Numbered from the stretch's first letter, positions 1-12,330 are shown. The stretch: 64,000 bases of DNA from Chionoecetes opilio (GCA_016584305.1 JACEEZ010001224.1:26001-90000), one strand, 5' to 3'. Made by a program: numbers and translations. The notes: a model not told the origin generated them from the sequence alone.

Positions 1-2104
1 GAGGATAGGGTAGGGTGCAAGGTAAATTTTTTCTGTGTAGCCCATGCTTTTGGCAAGCGCAGAGAGCCCGTACAGCTAAGGGGGGGTCATGATCGTTGTG
101 AGGCCATACAGAATCGGTATACGACAAAAATTTAGCATATTCTAAATTCAATTTTATGTACTCCGAGTCGCTGAGTTATGATTCAGTACTTCCAATAACC
201 TTGTGCGTACAACTAAAATTCAACGCTTACTTTTCGATCAAACAACTTTACAAACTATAGTATAATAATAATATTAAAATTCAAATGATGTTTTCAACAC
301 TGTAGTAGTCTCACTTTTATTACAAACAGGAAAAGACAAGACATATCCAACATAATTTTCTTGCTGATAATTAAGTTGAAATAGTTGAAGCTGATGAGCA
401 GTTATTAGAATAGGATGAAATAATGGAAATGGTGAAAATGGATGAAATAAGAAAAGTGATATTTTTGAAATACCAATGAGTATAGTACATAAGTACTTGA
501 TTCAGGTATGCATTACTTAAGTTGGATTTTAAACCTGTTTTTGTTGTCAGCTATTATGGAGTATGGGGAATTTAAGTAATCTAACAAGAAACCAACCCGT
601 GTCACCTAACACACTGGAATGATTCCTAGCAAAAAAGTGCAGGGCAACCAAGACTTGAGTTGTGGATTGGAATTGTACAGTCCTATTGGTGGGTCTGGAA
701 AGCTGTGGCCCAATCTCCTCACAGAGCTGCAGGATATCATGGCAGGGTAGGTGGTAATACCGTAGGTGGTGGTTGTCACCGACATCTAGACTCTAGAGGA
801 TCAAGCCGATCTCTGAACACCCTTTCCAAGTGCAGCCTGTCGTGTTCCATTGCCCACAAGAATTCCATGATAGCTGAAAAAGTTATTATTTTTAATAGGT
901 ATGGTTTGATATGGCAGGTTTTAGTTAGATGCACGAACAGTTCATAAGAAAAAAGCTCAAGGTTATGGAAATTTAAAAGCTTGAATGCTAATTATTAAAC
1001 CTGAATATTAAATATCCTACATTAACCAATTATCACTCCCCCTATCCTATCACTTCCCTATCTAAAATGTCTCCCACATTGCTTATTTTAAACCCAAATA
1101 GTTAAAAGTAATTTTTATGGTAAGAATATTCACTATATATTTTATTTTAGTGTGGGTTTTTCATATTATACTACTATATAAAGTTAGGTAGGTTGTTTTA
1201 TGAATGCTAAATACGGCTATAGTTAATTGTTACTGGTGGGTGAGACATTCATTCTTAAACCGATAAAAAGCTCACTCACTCTTGCTCACCACCTATAATC
1301 AACAAGCAATATAAGCATATGGACTGACCTACTTGATCTTTTCTTATGTTTTGGTTTGATTAAGCAAAATATTTATCCGGGTTGATTAGCTTTTCTTTCT
1401 CCACTTACGTACTTTTTTAATTATTATTTAGATGATGAGAACCCATTATCTACCGTTATTTTCTATTATTAAGATAAAAAAAAGGGTTAGTTTATGGTCC
1501 CCTTTAAAAACCCGTTCACATCTCCACGGGCAGGACTTTTCTCCAGTCAATCCCGTCGGTGCCGACTGCAGCCCATTTTGCGGGGGCTGAAGCTCCAAAA
1601 TTGGCGTGGTTGGCTCGGATTTACCCGAGCCAACCACGTAACCCGTAACCTTACCATATCTAACCTAACCATACCTATACCTAACTTAACCTTTACCTAA
1701 CTAAAAGAAAAAAAGTTATTTGCGACAGAAACGGTTAGCAAAATAATCCAAAACACAAAAACTCACCAGAAAAAAATATTTTCATACACCAAAGTGAATT
1801 CGGTGTTCATCTGGAATAATACCGGAGGAACTAACCTAACTCTAATTACATTGAAATGAACTTGAGAAAGGTTACCCCCCCCCCCAAAAAAAACCTGCTG
1901 GTGTTACACAATAATAATCCATAAACAAGAGTTACACACACCCTCAGTAATGTTGGTGTTTTTACTGAAGAAATTTAAAGTTATCTATCCATAACCATCA
2001 GTATTTCCACTTGTAATAAATATTGGTAAATATGCAGTTTCAACCAAGACTCCCTATTGTACTCTCCTGACATAAATGCCAGACCCCCATTCCCAGACCC
2101 CGGT

Positions 2105-2672
2105 AATAATGGACGAGGACTTCACGTTCGTTTTCAGAGACACCGACTAATTTTTACTGGCCTACAATAGGTGCTTTTTCTAAAGGAGATAGTTTTGTTT
2201 TCCGGAAACCCATATTTAAAAAAAAAATTTAATTCATCACAGAATTTTATGGTCGCCGTTTCCATTAAAAACACTGTCTCCATCAGATAAAGCACTAAAA
2301 CTTGGCCGTCAGTCAGGGTCTCAGATAACAGGGAAGTAATTGAATAGAAAAAAACATACCAAAACCCAACCTTATAGGTTTTAATGAAACCTAACCTACT
2401 TAAAACCCCTATAACCTAACCTAACCTAACCCTTTTAGGGTTTTTAAAGAACCTTTAAACCCAACCTTAACCCTAGTATACCTAACCTAAAACTTATAGG
2501 TTTAAAAACTAACTTAAAAACAACCTAAATAAGGAAAAAAAAAAATTCGGTGATGAATTTTTTTTTATAAGGTTTTTGGAAAATAAAACAAAGTATCTCC
2601 ATAGATAAAGCACATTGTAGGCCAGAAAAATAGTCGGTGTCTCTGAAAACGACCGGGGGGGGAAGTTCCGCC
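2105..2672. mobile_element. Foldback (MITE-like) element, copy in segment A
   Basis: The left arm (from about 2105, aataatggacgaggac) returns in reverse complement at about 2556-2672. The arms are about 110-150 bases, with the shared core tcagagacaccga and its complement tcggtgtctctga. The loop has TTAGG-like AACCT runs and no coding sequence. Sister copies lie at 8950-9505 and, more diverged, 5913-6503. Confidence 0.7.
2395..2500. repeat. Degenerate TTAGG (AACCT) repeats
   Basis: Clusters of cctaacctaacctaac. AACCT is the complement of TTAGG, the usual arthropod telomere unit. Copies are interrupted by cccttttagg and similar pieces, so this is an interstitial, decayed tract rather than a telomere. 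A related tract is at 9200-9360 in copy B. Confidence 0.6.
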
Positions 2673-3422
2673 CTATAAACCTACTCTGCAAAAACATAAA
2701 TGATCACAAATAGTATCACCACAGAATTACCTATACCTTTTTCTAATAGTGTAAAATAATCTTCCCTCACCTTCTAAATCCCTTCATTCCTGCCTTTTAA
2801 AACTATTTAAAGGTCACAGGCTCCTTTCTCTGAACAGTGTTCCATCCTCGCTCCGTTTTATACTCTCCCGACGTGGTAAACTAACCTAACCTGGACATTG
2901 ACTATCTAAACCTAAATGACAAGCTATGCTGTATTCATCCCGGAGAGAAAACACGGTAAAAACCCGATTAAATGTATATATTGGTCCTGTAATATCAAAA
3001 TGGAACCTCAACGACGGCGGGAGGCATCGGCGACAGTTTCCCGTACCCGGCTGCTATCTAAAAAATCTTGAAGACGTAGTTAATGCAAAACCCATGGATC
3101 TTTTATGGTACCTTTAGTTACTGTAGGTAATAACGATTAACCAAAACAAAAAACCTTACGGAATACTGGAGAGATGTAGTACTACGATGGCAGAGTGGAT
3201 AGACGTGGTGGACCGTGGATTAGTGACCTGACCATCATGACTCCTGACCTGAAATAGGTTAAACACATAAATCACAGAGTGAATTGGATGCGAGATTAAC
3301 ACAGGCGATATTGGAGACTCTTACGGCGGTAACGTGCTGCACTTTCGGTGCTGTGGGCTGTTGTTTTATCATATTTTATATATTCTAGACACTGGACAGG
3401 ATGTTTAATGACGATGCTTACT

Positions 3423-3536
3423 GCCTGACACATTTGCCAGCCCCACCAGCCACCACACCTCAGGCCTGACCCATGTTGTCAGCCCCAACACACCACACAC
3501 CACACCTGCCTGCCACATGTTGCCAGCCCCACCACA
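3423..3536. repeat. Short minisatellite, about three units
   Basis: Units contain the core catgttg(c/t)cagccccacc and CA-rich linkers, repeated three times. The same array is at 10315-10430 in copy B. Reading frames across it on the minus strand are low-complexity and not considered genes. Confidence 0.65.
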
Positions 3537-4574
3537 CACGATCATATGAACTGTGGCAGTGTGGAACATCAAGACAGTGCTTAAAATGACGACACAATAT
3601 CGCCGACAAGGAAACAATCACAGGGTTATAGTGTCCATTGCACGGCCTGTTGCACTTATTTCGGTTATTAGTATACATGTCCCTACTCTTGCAACAATAT
3701 AAATGATCACAAATTAGTATTCACTATCAGAACTTACCTATATAAGTAGCTAGATGATGAAATCAGCTACAGGAGATGGTGTTCCTTCCCGCTAATATGT
3801 CTGGTAAACCTTCTGGTAAGCCGCTACTAGACACAGGGACCACTCGTAGGTTACGAGGATACTTGCAATATCGTAAGTGTTTGCTGAATAGGGTCGTGCC
3901 ATGTGCAGGGAAGTACGAGGAAATTTACCAGAGTCTTAGGGCCGGATTCAGCAAACTTACCAGCGATACCCTGTTACGAGGTCGAAGTTACTAGACCGCT
4001 ACGAGAGATGGCAAAACTGTATTCGGCAACGATATTGTAAGCATCTAGTAAGCTACGAGGTCAATTGCCACTGGTAGCCACCAGAGGGGTCTCGTGTCGC
4101 GCAACAGCCAATCATCTCCACGCTTACATGATGCGTGTTGGGCTTACACGTGCTTTTGTTTACAAACAAATTTCATTTAAAGTTCATGTATCATAACTCC
4201 ATAATTGTAGTAAATGATGTCTCAAGAGCTTATTTTTCATTATTGTGCATCATAAAGGTTCGTTTTGCACACCTGTCACCTGATACGAGGTAATCTATTA
4301 AAAAAAATCATGACTTTTGCTGAAAAACACAACAAAATAGCCTGATATGATGTGTCCGTGTGTGATTCTACACATGCAATGATTCTTCGTCTTATCTGTC
4401 AAGGATCTGGCACATTCACCTTTTTAGGCATTAAATCAATCAATCAATTATCTGTCAAGGAGAAAAAGTGGAGAATTTGGCTAATATTTGTGTATGTATA
4501 ACATGACCAGTGGGTTTTGTTTGTTTGTTTGTTTAGAGGATAATGCCTCAGATCCATAGTGATCTACCGCTGCA

Positions 4575-4690
4575 GCAATAGTGTTGGCCGAAGCCACCAT
4601 CCCGGGAGGTGGGGTCACAAACCCCCGGCTAACACCCGGTACCCATTAACTGCTGGGTGGACAGGGGCTCGGGTTTTAAGAAAGACCCCC
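4575..4690 (-). mobile_element. Fragment of tRNA-headed SINE (body only)
   Basis: The stretch from tgttggccgaagccacc to the run gggctcgggtttt matches the body of the SINE at 48590-48690 in the same orientation, including acccggtaccc and tgctgggtggacagggg. The tRNA-like head seen in the 48-kb copy is missing, so this copy is truncated at its 5' end. No flanking duplication was identified. Confidence 0.7.
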
Positions 4691-4772
4691 CCAGATTAAA
4701 GTATTTTTCACCTTTCTACTGTTATTTATAGGTCTGCAAAACGAGTGTGAAAGGGTAGGCTATTTGGTACCT

Positions 4773-4864
4773 GGAACTGTCGCCGATAGGAACTCTCGCC
4801 GACGTCGGCCAATGTTCCGATTTTTCATGTCGGCGTGTGTTCCTATTTCTGGCGACAATTCTAG
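4773..4864. repeat. Imperfect hairpin built on ggaactgtcgccga
   Basis: The motif ggaactgtcgccga is followed by related pieces (aactctcgccga, tcggcgtgtgttcc, ggcgacaattc) in alternating orientation, so the stretch can fold on itself. It is one of three sites carrying this motif (also 4953-5034 and 9868-9912). Confidence 0.5.
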
Positions 4865-4952
4865 TTCTTGATCTTGAGTTAGGTTATGTGGTTAGGTTAT
4901 GTTGGCTAGTTGACCAATATCAAGGTTAGGTTAGTGAACGGTCCTTACCAGT

Positions 4953-5034
4953 GGAACTGTCGCCGAAAATTTCCACGTCGGCGAGTGTTCCCCTGTCGGC
5001 GAGAGTTTTCGGTTGGCGTTTCGGCGACAGTTCC
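4953..5034. repeat. Hairpin, inverted ggaactgtcgccgaaa ends
   Basis: Begins with ggaactgtcgccgaaa and ends with its exact reverse complement tttcggcgacagttcc, 82 bp in all. The middle repeats the cggcgag(t/a)gtt motif. Non-coding, function unknown. Confidence 0.75.
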
Positions 5035-5404
5035 ATAAACCGGCTATATGTGCAGTTTAAACCAATACACGATCGGTGGTGGTTTTACTGAACGTTTCGT
5101 TCTTATCAGAAGGAGTAATTATAACACCTACAACAGCCGTCGGAAATTAAGGTATTATTCTAGTGTTTGCCCATACTCCCCCTCTCTCACAAATCAGGCT
5201 TGGGGACCGGGGGGAATGCGGGATATTTGGCTGTGGTAAAAAAAATATGCATTGCAACCACATAGTTTTTGAGTTAGGAGTGTTAAAAAATTCCTAGATC
5301 TACGGAAAATGTATTGGATTTCTTCCGATTTCCAGAGACGTGTGAACTGACGATCCTCACAGAATGATGACCGAAGTGTCGAGAACACCCTCCCAAACCC
5401 TCGC

Positions 5405-5570
5405 TAGGAGGTTAGGTTAGATTTGGTTAGGCTAGATAAGTTAATTTGGTTAGATTAGATTAGATTTGGTTAGGTTAGCTTTGGTTTAGGTTAGCTTAGG
5501 TTAGGTTATCGGTGGGTCAAGCCCCAGCTAGGTTAGGTTAAATTTGGCTACGTTAGGTTAATTTTGGTTA
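5405..5570. repeat. Degenerate TTAGG-type tract
   Basis: Many copies of ggttaggtta mixed with gattagattaga and tttggttagg. This is consistent with a decayed interstitial telomere-like repeat on this strand, and no open frame is associated with it. Confidence 0.6.
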
Positions 5571-5912
5571 TGCAAATTTCTTAGATATAAGGAAATTACC
5601 CTAGATTAGGGAATTTTAGCCCCCTACACAACTCTTAAATTATGTGTTTCCGACGCATAATTTGTTCCCCTCCCGAAAACCCCGCATTCCCACAGGTCCC
5701 CAAACTTGTTTGGGGGAAGTGGGAGAGTGTGGGCAAACACTAGAAATTTACCGAAATTAAAAATAACTCAAGGGGGATCTGGGAAGGGGCGAAAACCTCC
5801 CACTGATGTTAGGTTACGTGATCAATGCCCAGGTTAGGTTAGTTAACTAGCAGGAGGTTCTGCGCACCCCCCCCCCCCCCCCGTCCCCACAGTTGTCAGG
5901 AGAGTATTGGGT

Positions 5913-6503
5913 TATAATGGACGAGAACTGCGCGGTTGCTACCGCCGTACTACTTATGTTTTCTGTATTATTTTTTGTTCAGTATGCTGCGCAGTTTTAA
6001 TCAACTTCCGGAAAACCCTTTCAAACTTATATACATATTGTAGAAATTATATAGCCCCTAACCCTTTGGGTTAGGTTAAGGTTCGGGTGAGTTTAATAAT
6101 CCCGCCAGGGGGCCGAGGGGGAGGTTAGTTCAGTTCGGTTAAGGTAATAATGGTCCCGGCAGGGCGGTGCCGAGCTAGGGTCTCTTTATAATAATATTCT
6201 AGGCAGAGCGGATCACTCGGCGGCTGGCGAATGCGGGGCGGGAATCACTTGTTTCCGTACAATTCCGTTACTTCTCTGTTTTCTGAGACATTGCTTATTA
6301 TTTCCTGGCCAAGTTTTAGTGCTTTTTCTGAATGAGATACATTGTTAACAATGGAAACGTAACCGTAGGTTTTGGTGACAAAAAAAAAAAAAAAAATAAT
6401 GGGTTTCCGGAAATAAGAATATCTGAAAAAGCACTAATTTTAGGCAAAGAAAAACTAGTCAGTGTCTAAGAAAATGACCGCGCAGTCCTCGTTCATTTTT
6501 ATC
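5913..6503. mobile_element. Diverged foldback element of the same family
   Basis: The start (ttataatggacgag) and the end (ctcgttcatttttat) are inverted to each other. Internal pieces such as gggtttccgga and the gcactaa/ttagtgc pair match the foldbacks at 2105 and 8950. It lies in the spacer, outside the segmental duplication, so it is an independent and older copy. Confidence 0.55.
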
Positions 6504-6519
6504 TTACTTTGAAATTGAA

Positions 6520-6545
6520 AAAAAACTAGTGATCACTAGTTTTTT
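6520..6545. repeat. 26-bp perfect palindrome
   Basis: A-rich left half and T-rich right half around actagtgatcactagt, centred on GATC. It sits just past the right end of the diverged foldback and may be a small foldback tip or chance structure. Confidence 0.6.
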
Positions 6546-8949
6546 ACAGGGGGGTCTAGAGGGTAAAAAAAAATCTAGTGATTGTCACAAAAAACAAAGG
6601 TCAGATTCTCTTAAAACAGCATATTCTATCAGAAAAATATAGTTTCGTCTGAAAATGGCGAGGGTCACTGTAACGAATCTTTCCCATAGCTTTTAAGTTG
6701 TTAGGTTCGAGTTATTTAGGGTAGATAAAAAAATGCGCAGGTGGCCTTAGGGAAATAGTTCTTCCACCGTGTATGAAGTGATATTTGGAAGGGAATTACT
6801 CAAAATGTCTAACATATAATGAAATCATAATGACATTGTCAGTGACGTAACCACAAAGTTGACAAGGAGAGGGTGGGGTGGCATGCAAGGTAAATTTTTT
6901 CTGTGTAGCCCATGATTTTGGCAAGCGCAGAGAGCCCGTACAGCTAAGGGGGGGTCATGATCGTTGTGAGGCCATACAGAATCGGTATACGACAAAAATT
7001 TAGCATATTCTAAATTCAATTTTATGTACTCCGAGTCGCTGAGTTATGATTCAGTACTTCCAATAACCTTGTACGTACAGCTAAAATTCAAACGCTTACA
7101 TTTCGATCAAACAACTTTACAACTATAATATACTAATAATATTAAAATTCAAAATGATGATTTCAACACTGTAGTAGTCTCACTTTTATTACAAACAGGA
7201 AAAGACAAGACATATCCAACATAATTTTCTTGCTGATAATTAAGTTGAAATAGTTGAAGCTGATGAGCAGTTATTAGAATAGCAGTGGATGAAATAAGAA
7301 AAGTTATATTTTTGAAATACCACTGAGTATAGTACATAAGTACTTGATTTAGGTATGCATTACTTAAGTTGGATTTTAAACCTGTTTTTGTTGTCAGCTA
7401 TTATGGAGTATGGGGAATTTAAGTAATCTAACTAAGAGCAACAGTGTCACCTAACACACTGGAATGATTCACTAGCAAAGAAGTGCAGGGCAACCAAGAC
7501 TTGAGTGTGGATTGGAATTGCTACAGTCCTATTGGTGGGTCTGGAAAGCTGTGGCCCAATCTCCTCACAGAGCTGCAGGATCTCATGGCAGGGTAGGTGG
7601 TAATACCGTAGGTGGTGGTTGTCACTGACATCTAGACTCTAGAGGATCAAGCCGATCTCTGAAGACCCTTTCCAAGTGCAGCCTGTCATGTTCCATTGCC
7701 CACAAGAATTCCATGATAGCTGAAAAAAGTTATTATTTTTAATAGGTATGGTTTGATATGGCAGGTTTTAGTTAGATGCACGAACAGTTCATAAGAAAAA
7801 AGCCCAAAGGGTTTTGGAAATTTAAAAAGCTTGAATGCTAATTATTAAACCTGAATATTAAATATCCTACATTAACCAATTATCACTCACCTATCCTATC
7901 ACTTCCCTATCTAAGATGTCTCCCACATTGCTTATTTAACCTAAATAGTTAAAAGTAATTTATATGGTAAGAATATTCACTATATATTTTATTTTAGTGT
8001 GGGTTTTGCATATTATACTACTATATAAAGTTAGGTAGGTTGTGTATGAATGCTAATACGGCTATAGTTAATTGTTACTGGTGGGCGAGACATTCATTCT
8101 TAAAACCGATAAATTCTCACTCACTCTTGCTCACCACCTATAATCAACAAACAATATAAGCATATGGACTGACCTACTTGATCTTATCTTATGTTTTGGT
8201 TTGATTAAGCAAAATATTTATCCGGGTTGATCAGCTTTTCTTTCTCCACTTACGTACTTTATTAATTATTCTTTTAGATGATGAGAACCCATTATCTACC
8301 GTTATTTTCTATTATTAAGTGAAAAAAAGGGTTAGTTTATGGTCCCCTAAAAGCCCGTTCACATCTCCACGACAGGACTTGCTCCAGTCAATCCAGTCGG
8401 TGCCGACTGCAGCCCATTTTGCGGGGGCTGAAGCTCCAAAATTGGCGTGGTTGGCTCGGATTTACCCGAGCCAACCACGTAACCCGTAACCTTACCATAT
8501 CTAACCTAACCATACCTATACCTAACTCAACCTTTACCTAAGTAAAAGAAAAAAAGTATTTTGCGACAGAAACGGTTAGCAAAATAATCCAAAACACATA
8601 AAAACTCGCCAGAAAAAAATAGTTTCGTACACCAAAGTGAATTCGGTGTTCATCTGGAATAATACCGGAGGAACTAACCTAACTCTAATTACATTGAAAT
8701 GAACTTGAGAAAGGTTACCCCCCCCCCAAAAAAAAAAACAGCTGGTGTTACACAATAATATACCATAAACAAGAGTTACACATACCCTCAGTAATGTTGG
8801 TGTTTTTACTGAAGAAATTTAAAGTTTTATCTATCCATAACCATCAGTATTTACACTTGTAATAAATATTGGTAAATATGCAGTTTCAACCAAGACTCCC
8901 TATTGTACTCTCCTGACATAAATGTCAGACCCCCATTACCAGACCCCGG

Positions 8950-9505
8950 TAATAATGGACGAGGACTTCGCTTTCGTTTTCAGAGACACCGATAATTTTT
9001 TACTGGCCTACAATAGGTGTTTTTTCTAAAGGAGATAGTTTTGTTTTCCGGAAACCCATATTTAAAAAAAAAATAATAATTCATCACAGAATTTTATGGT
9101 CGCCGTTTCCATTAAAAACACTGTCTCGATCAGAAAAAGCACTAAAACTTGGCCGTCAGTCAGGGTCTCAGATAACAGGGAAGTAATTGAATAGAACATA
9201 CCAAACCTAACCTTATAGGTCTTAATGAAACCTAACCTAACCTTAACCACTACGTATACCTAACCTAACTTAACCTTATAGGTTTTAATGAAACTTTACC
9301 TAACCTTAACCTCTAAGTATACCTAACCTAACATTATAGGTGAAACCTAACCTTAACCTTGCATAAAATTCGGTGATGAATTTTTTTTTATAATGGGTTT
9401 CCGGAAAATAAAACTACGTATCTCCATTAGAAAAAGCCCCTATTGTAGGCCAGGAAAAATTAGTCGGTGTCTCTGAAAACGACCGCGAAGTTCTCGTCCA
9501 TTATA
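8950..9505. mobile_element. Foldback (MITE-like) element, copy in segment B
   Basis: Same foldback as 2105-2672, with cleaner arms: aatggacgaggac near 8953 pairs with the complementary end near 9493-9502. The loop again carries cctaacctt repeats. It is non-coding and was duplicated together with the surrounding segment. Confidence 0.72.
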
Positions 9506-10314
9506 ACCCTACTCTTGCAAAAACATAAATGATCACAAATTAGTATTCACCATCAGAACTTACCTATTACCTTTTTCTAATAGCTGTAACTAATCCTCCC
9601 CCTCACACTTCTTACAAATCCCTTCAGTTCCCTGCCTTTTAAAACTATTTATAGTGTCACAGGCTTCCCTTTCTCTGATCAGTGTCCATTCCTCGGCTGC
9701 CGTTTTATACTCTCGCCGACGTGGTTAATCTAACCTAACCTGGACATTGGCACCTATCTTAACCTAAATGATCAAGCTATTGCTGGTATTTCATCCCTGG
9801 GTGCAGAAACACGGGTAAAACCTGATTAAATGTATATATTGGGTCCTGTAATATCAAGAATTGGAACACTCGACGACGGCGGCGAGTGTTCCGATCGGCG
9901 ACAGTTCCAGGTACCCGGCTGCCTATCTTAAAAGTCTTGAAGGACGTAGTTAATCATGCAACCTATGGATCTCTTTTAGTGGTACCTTTAGTTACTACTT
10001 GGTGAGGTAATTAACAGATTAACCAACAAACAAAAAACACTTACGGGAATACTGGAGAGATGTACGTAGCGATGGGCAGGAGTGGATAGACGTGGTGGGA
10101 CCGTGGGATTAGTGACCCTGACCCATCATGACTCCTGACCTGAAATAGGGTTAACACATAAATCACAGGAGGTGAATTGTGATGCGAGATTAACACAGGC
10201 GATATTGGAGACTTACGGCGGTAACGCGCTGCACTTTCGGTGCTGTGGGCTGTTGTTTTATCATATTTTATATATTCTAGACACTGGACAGGATGTGTAA
10301 TGACGATGCTTACT

Positions 10315-10430
10315 GCCTGACACATGTTGCCAGCCCCACCAGCCACCACACCTCAGGCCTGACCCATGTTGTCAGCCCCAACACACCACACACCACACCT
10401 GCCTGCCACATGTTGCCAGCCCCACCACAC
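10315..10430. repeat. Short minisatellite, copy B
   Basis: Counterpart of the array at 3423-3536, with the same three cagcccca-containing units. No coding signal. Confidence 0.65.
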
Positions 10431-10917
10431 ACGATCATATGAACTGTGGCAGTGTGGAACATCAAGACAGTGCTTAAAATGACGACACAATATCGCCGAC
10501 AAGGACACAATCACAGGGTAACTTATAGTGTCCATTGCACGGCCTGTTGCACTTATTTCGGTTATTAGTATACATGTCCCTACTCTTGCAACAATATAAA
10601 TGATCACAAATTAGTATTCACTATCAGAACTTACCTATATAAGTAGCTAGATGATGAAATCAGCTACAGGAGACTGTGTTCCTTCCCGCTAATATGTCTG
10701 GTAAACCTTCTGGTAGCCGCTACTAGACACAGGGACCACTCGTAGGTTACGAGGATACTTGCAATATCGTAAGTGTTTGCTGAATAGGGTCGTGCCATGT
10801 GCAGGGAGGTACGAGGAAATTTACCAGAGTCTTACCTCGTAAATGGTTTGCTGAATCCATCCATAACCTCGTAAATGGTTTGCTGAATCCAGCTGCAGGA
10901 ATGTACCAGTAGGATCC

Positions 10918-12309
10918 GTGGGAGAAACATCCCCTGTTTTACAAAATTTAGCCATTCATGAATTAGCCAATGCCCAGCGTCAACATGACATGTGGAACAA
11001 GGTCATATATGCTCTGGAATCAGGTGATGAATCAAATTTACCAAAATTAACCATTCTTTTCTCACAATTCTTTTTGTCCTTAGACGGTGTGCTTTGTAGA
11101 TATTGGCCTCAAAAAGCAGATCCTGTGGCACAATTTGTGATACCCGAGTCATATGTACCTGTGGTATTAAAATTAATTCATGATGCGGTTATTGCCGGTC
11201 ATCCAGGGAAGGAGCGAACCCTTACTGCGGCCCGTAGAAGTTATTTTTGGCCGACCATGCGTGTAGACATAGACGCGTATGTAGCAAAGTGTGTGAAATG
11301 CGCCCAGCACAAAGGGACGGTGCCTAAGCCAGCATCGATTTTAAAATATCCTCCCCCGGAACGACCATGGGACGTAGTTGCAATAGACCTACTTCAGCTT
11401 CCCGCTAGCCATCAGGGTTCCAAGTACCTCTTAGTATGTGTAGATCACTTGTCTAGGTACGTTGTAATGGCCCCATTAAAGGATAAAACTGCCCGTGCGG
11501 TTGCTCACGCCCTCATAGCCAATCTATTTTGTCCCTACTCGACACCTCGAGTATTATTGAGTGACAACGGGGCGGAGTTTCGCAACGCACTTCTGAGTGA
11601 AATTTGCAAAATGTTTAACATAAGTGAAACCTTTGTGGCAACATATCACCCCGCCAGTAACGGCCTTGTGGAGCGCACCAATAGGAAAATCCTAGAAATT
11701 TTGCGCACGGCTGTCAGTGGCTTACTAGAAAATTGGGAAGATTGGTTACCACATGTAGCAGCTAGCATAAATAGTAGCGTTTGCGAGTCAACAGGACAAT
11801 CCCCGTATTACATAGATTTTGGGATAGAGAAAAGACTCCCTTATGACTTGCTAGGTAGTCCTCAACAGCCTGTGTATAATATTGATGATTATGCTAAGAG
11901 CCAATTACAGGTTTTCTCAGACATCCATAAAGATGTAAAAGACAGACTGCTAGTTTCAAAAGCTGCTATGTGCTCCCAACAACACAAGCGTTCTTCTCCT
12001 GTTACTGTACAAGTAGGTGACTTTGTAATGATTAGAGTACCCGAGAGACACTCAAAATTGTCTCCTAAATTTGTGGGACCACGCCTGGTGTTCAAACAAT
12101 TACAAGGTCATAAGTTTGAGATATTTGATCCTTGGTTAAATACATTGGAGGTAGTACACAGTGACAGACTTAAAAAGACCAGTGCAAAGCCTGATTTAAC
12201 CTTAGTAGAAACTGCACCAGTGAGCAATGCTACTCGTCTGACTAATGATAACTCAACTCTTCCAACTAACCCACCGCATGCTTATAACCTTCGCTCTGGT
12301 AACAAATAG
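10918..12309 (+). pseudogene. Retroviral-type integrase, 5'-truncated pol (errantivirus-like)
   Basis: A 463-codon open frame encodes the C-terminal part of a retroelement Pol. The zinc-binding HHCC module has H88, H95, C125 and C128. The catalytic core has D157 (in AIDLLQLP), D216 (LLSDNGAEF) and E252 (NGLVERTNR), the DD35E spacing of retroviral and Ty3/gypsy integrases. A C-terminal GPRLVFKQL segment resembles the GPY/F DNA-binding module. The frame opens on a GTG immediately after the duplicated segment ends, so the start is artificial: protease, reverse transcriptase and RNase H are absent. Integrase itself carries no visible break. It is followed by an envelope gene, which favours an errantivirus-like element over a plain retrotransposon. 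Confidence 0.9.
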
Positions 12310-12330
12310 TTTGTTGCTAATAGCTTGTTT

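Larger units (their letters stand above)
1..3938. repeat. Segmental duplication, copy A
   Basis: Collinear with copy B (6868-10836) along its whole length; the two differ by scattered substitutions and many single-base indels. The match opens just inside the window edge, so copy A may extend leftwards. It stops at about 3938, where copy A runs into a gggccggattcagc motif while copy B runs into a different sequence. No convincing coding region lies inside; short reading frames are not conserved in frame between copies. It contains a foldback element (2105-2672), TTAGG-like tracts and a three-unit minisatellite (3423-3536). Confidence 0.9.
3939..6867. other. Spacer between the two duplicated segments
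   Basis: Non-coding spacer. It holds a SINE fragment (about 4575-4690), two short hairpins built on a ggaactgtcgccga motif (4773-4864 and 4953-5034), TTAGG-like tracts (5405-5570), a C15-type homopolymer near 5868-5882, a foldback (5913-6503) and a 26-bp perfect palindrome (6520-6545). No exon with splice signals was found. Confidence 0.6.
6868..10836. repeat. Segmental duplication, copy B
   Basis: Second copy of the segment at 1-3938, same orientation, offset by about 6.89 kb. It ends at about 10836, and the truncated retroviral integrase starts shortly after. The last 70 bases before the integrase hold two near-identical short blocks ending in tttgctgaatcc (about 10838-10892). The boundary therefore looks like a rearrangement junction rather than a clean insertion. 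No gene is seen in it. Confidence 0.9.

Noticed and set aside
3405..3678. Minus-strand frames over the minisatellite (and 10310-10607)
   Set aside because: They are products of the cagcccca repeat; frames overlap one another and are not conserved as protein.
6205..6235. gcggatcactcggcggctgg resembles the start of 5.8S rRNA
   Set aside because: Similarity stops after about 12 bases and the conserved continuation of 5.8S is absent.
1..10836. Copies A and B as LTRs of a giant element
   Set aside because: No coding internal region, primer site or purine tract lies between them, and the copy boundaries lack TG/CA-type ends.
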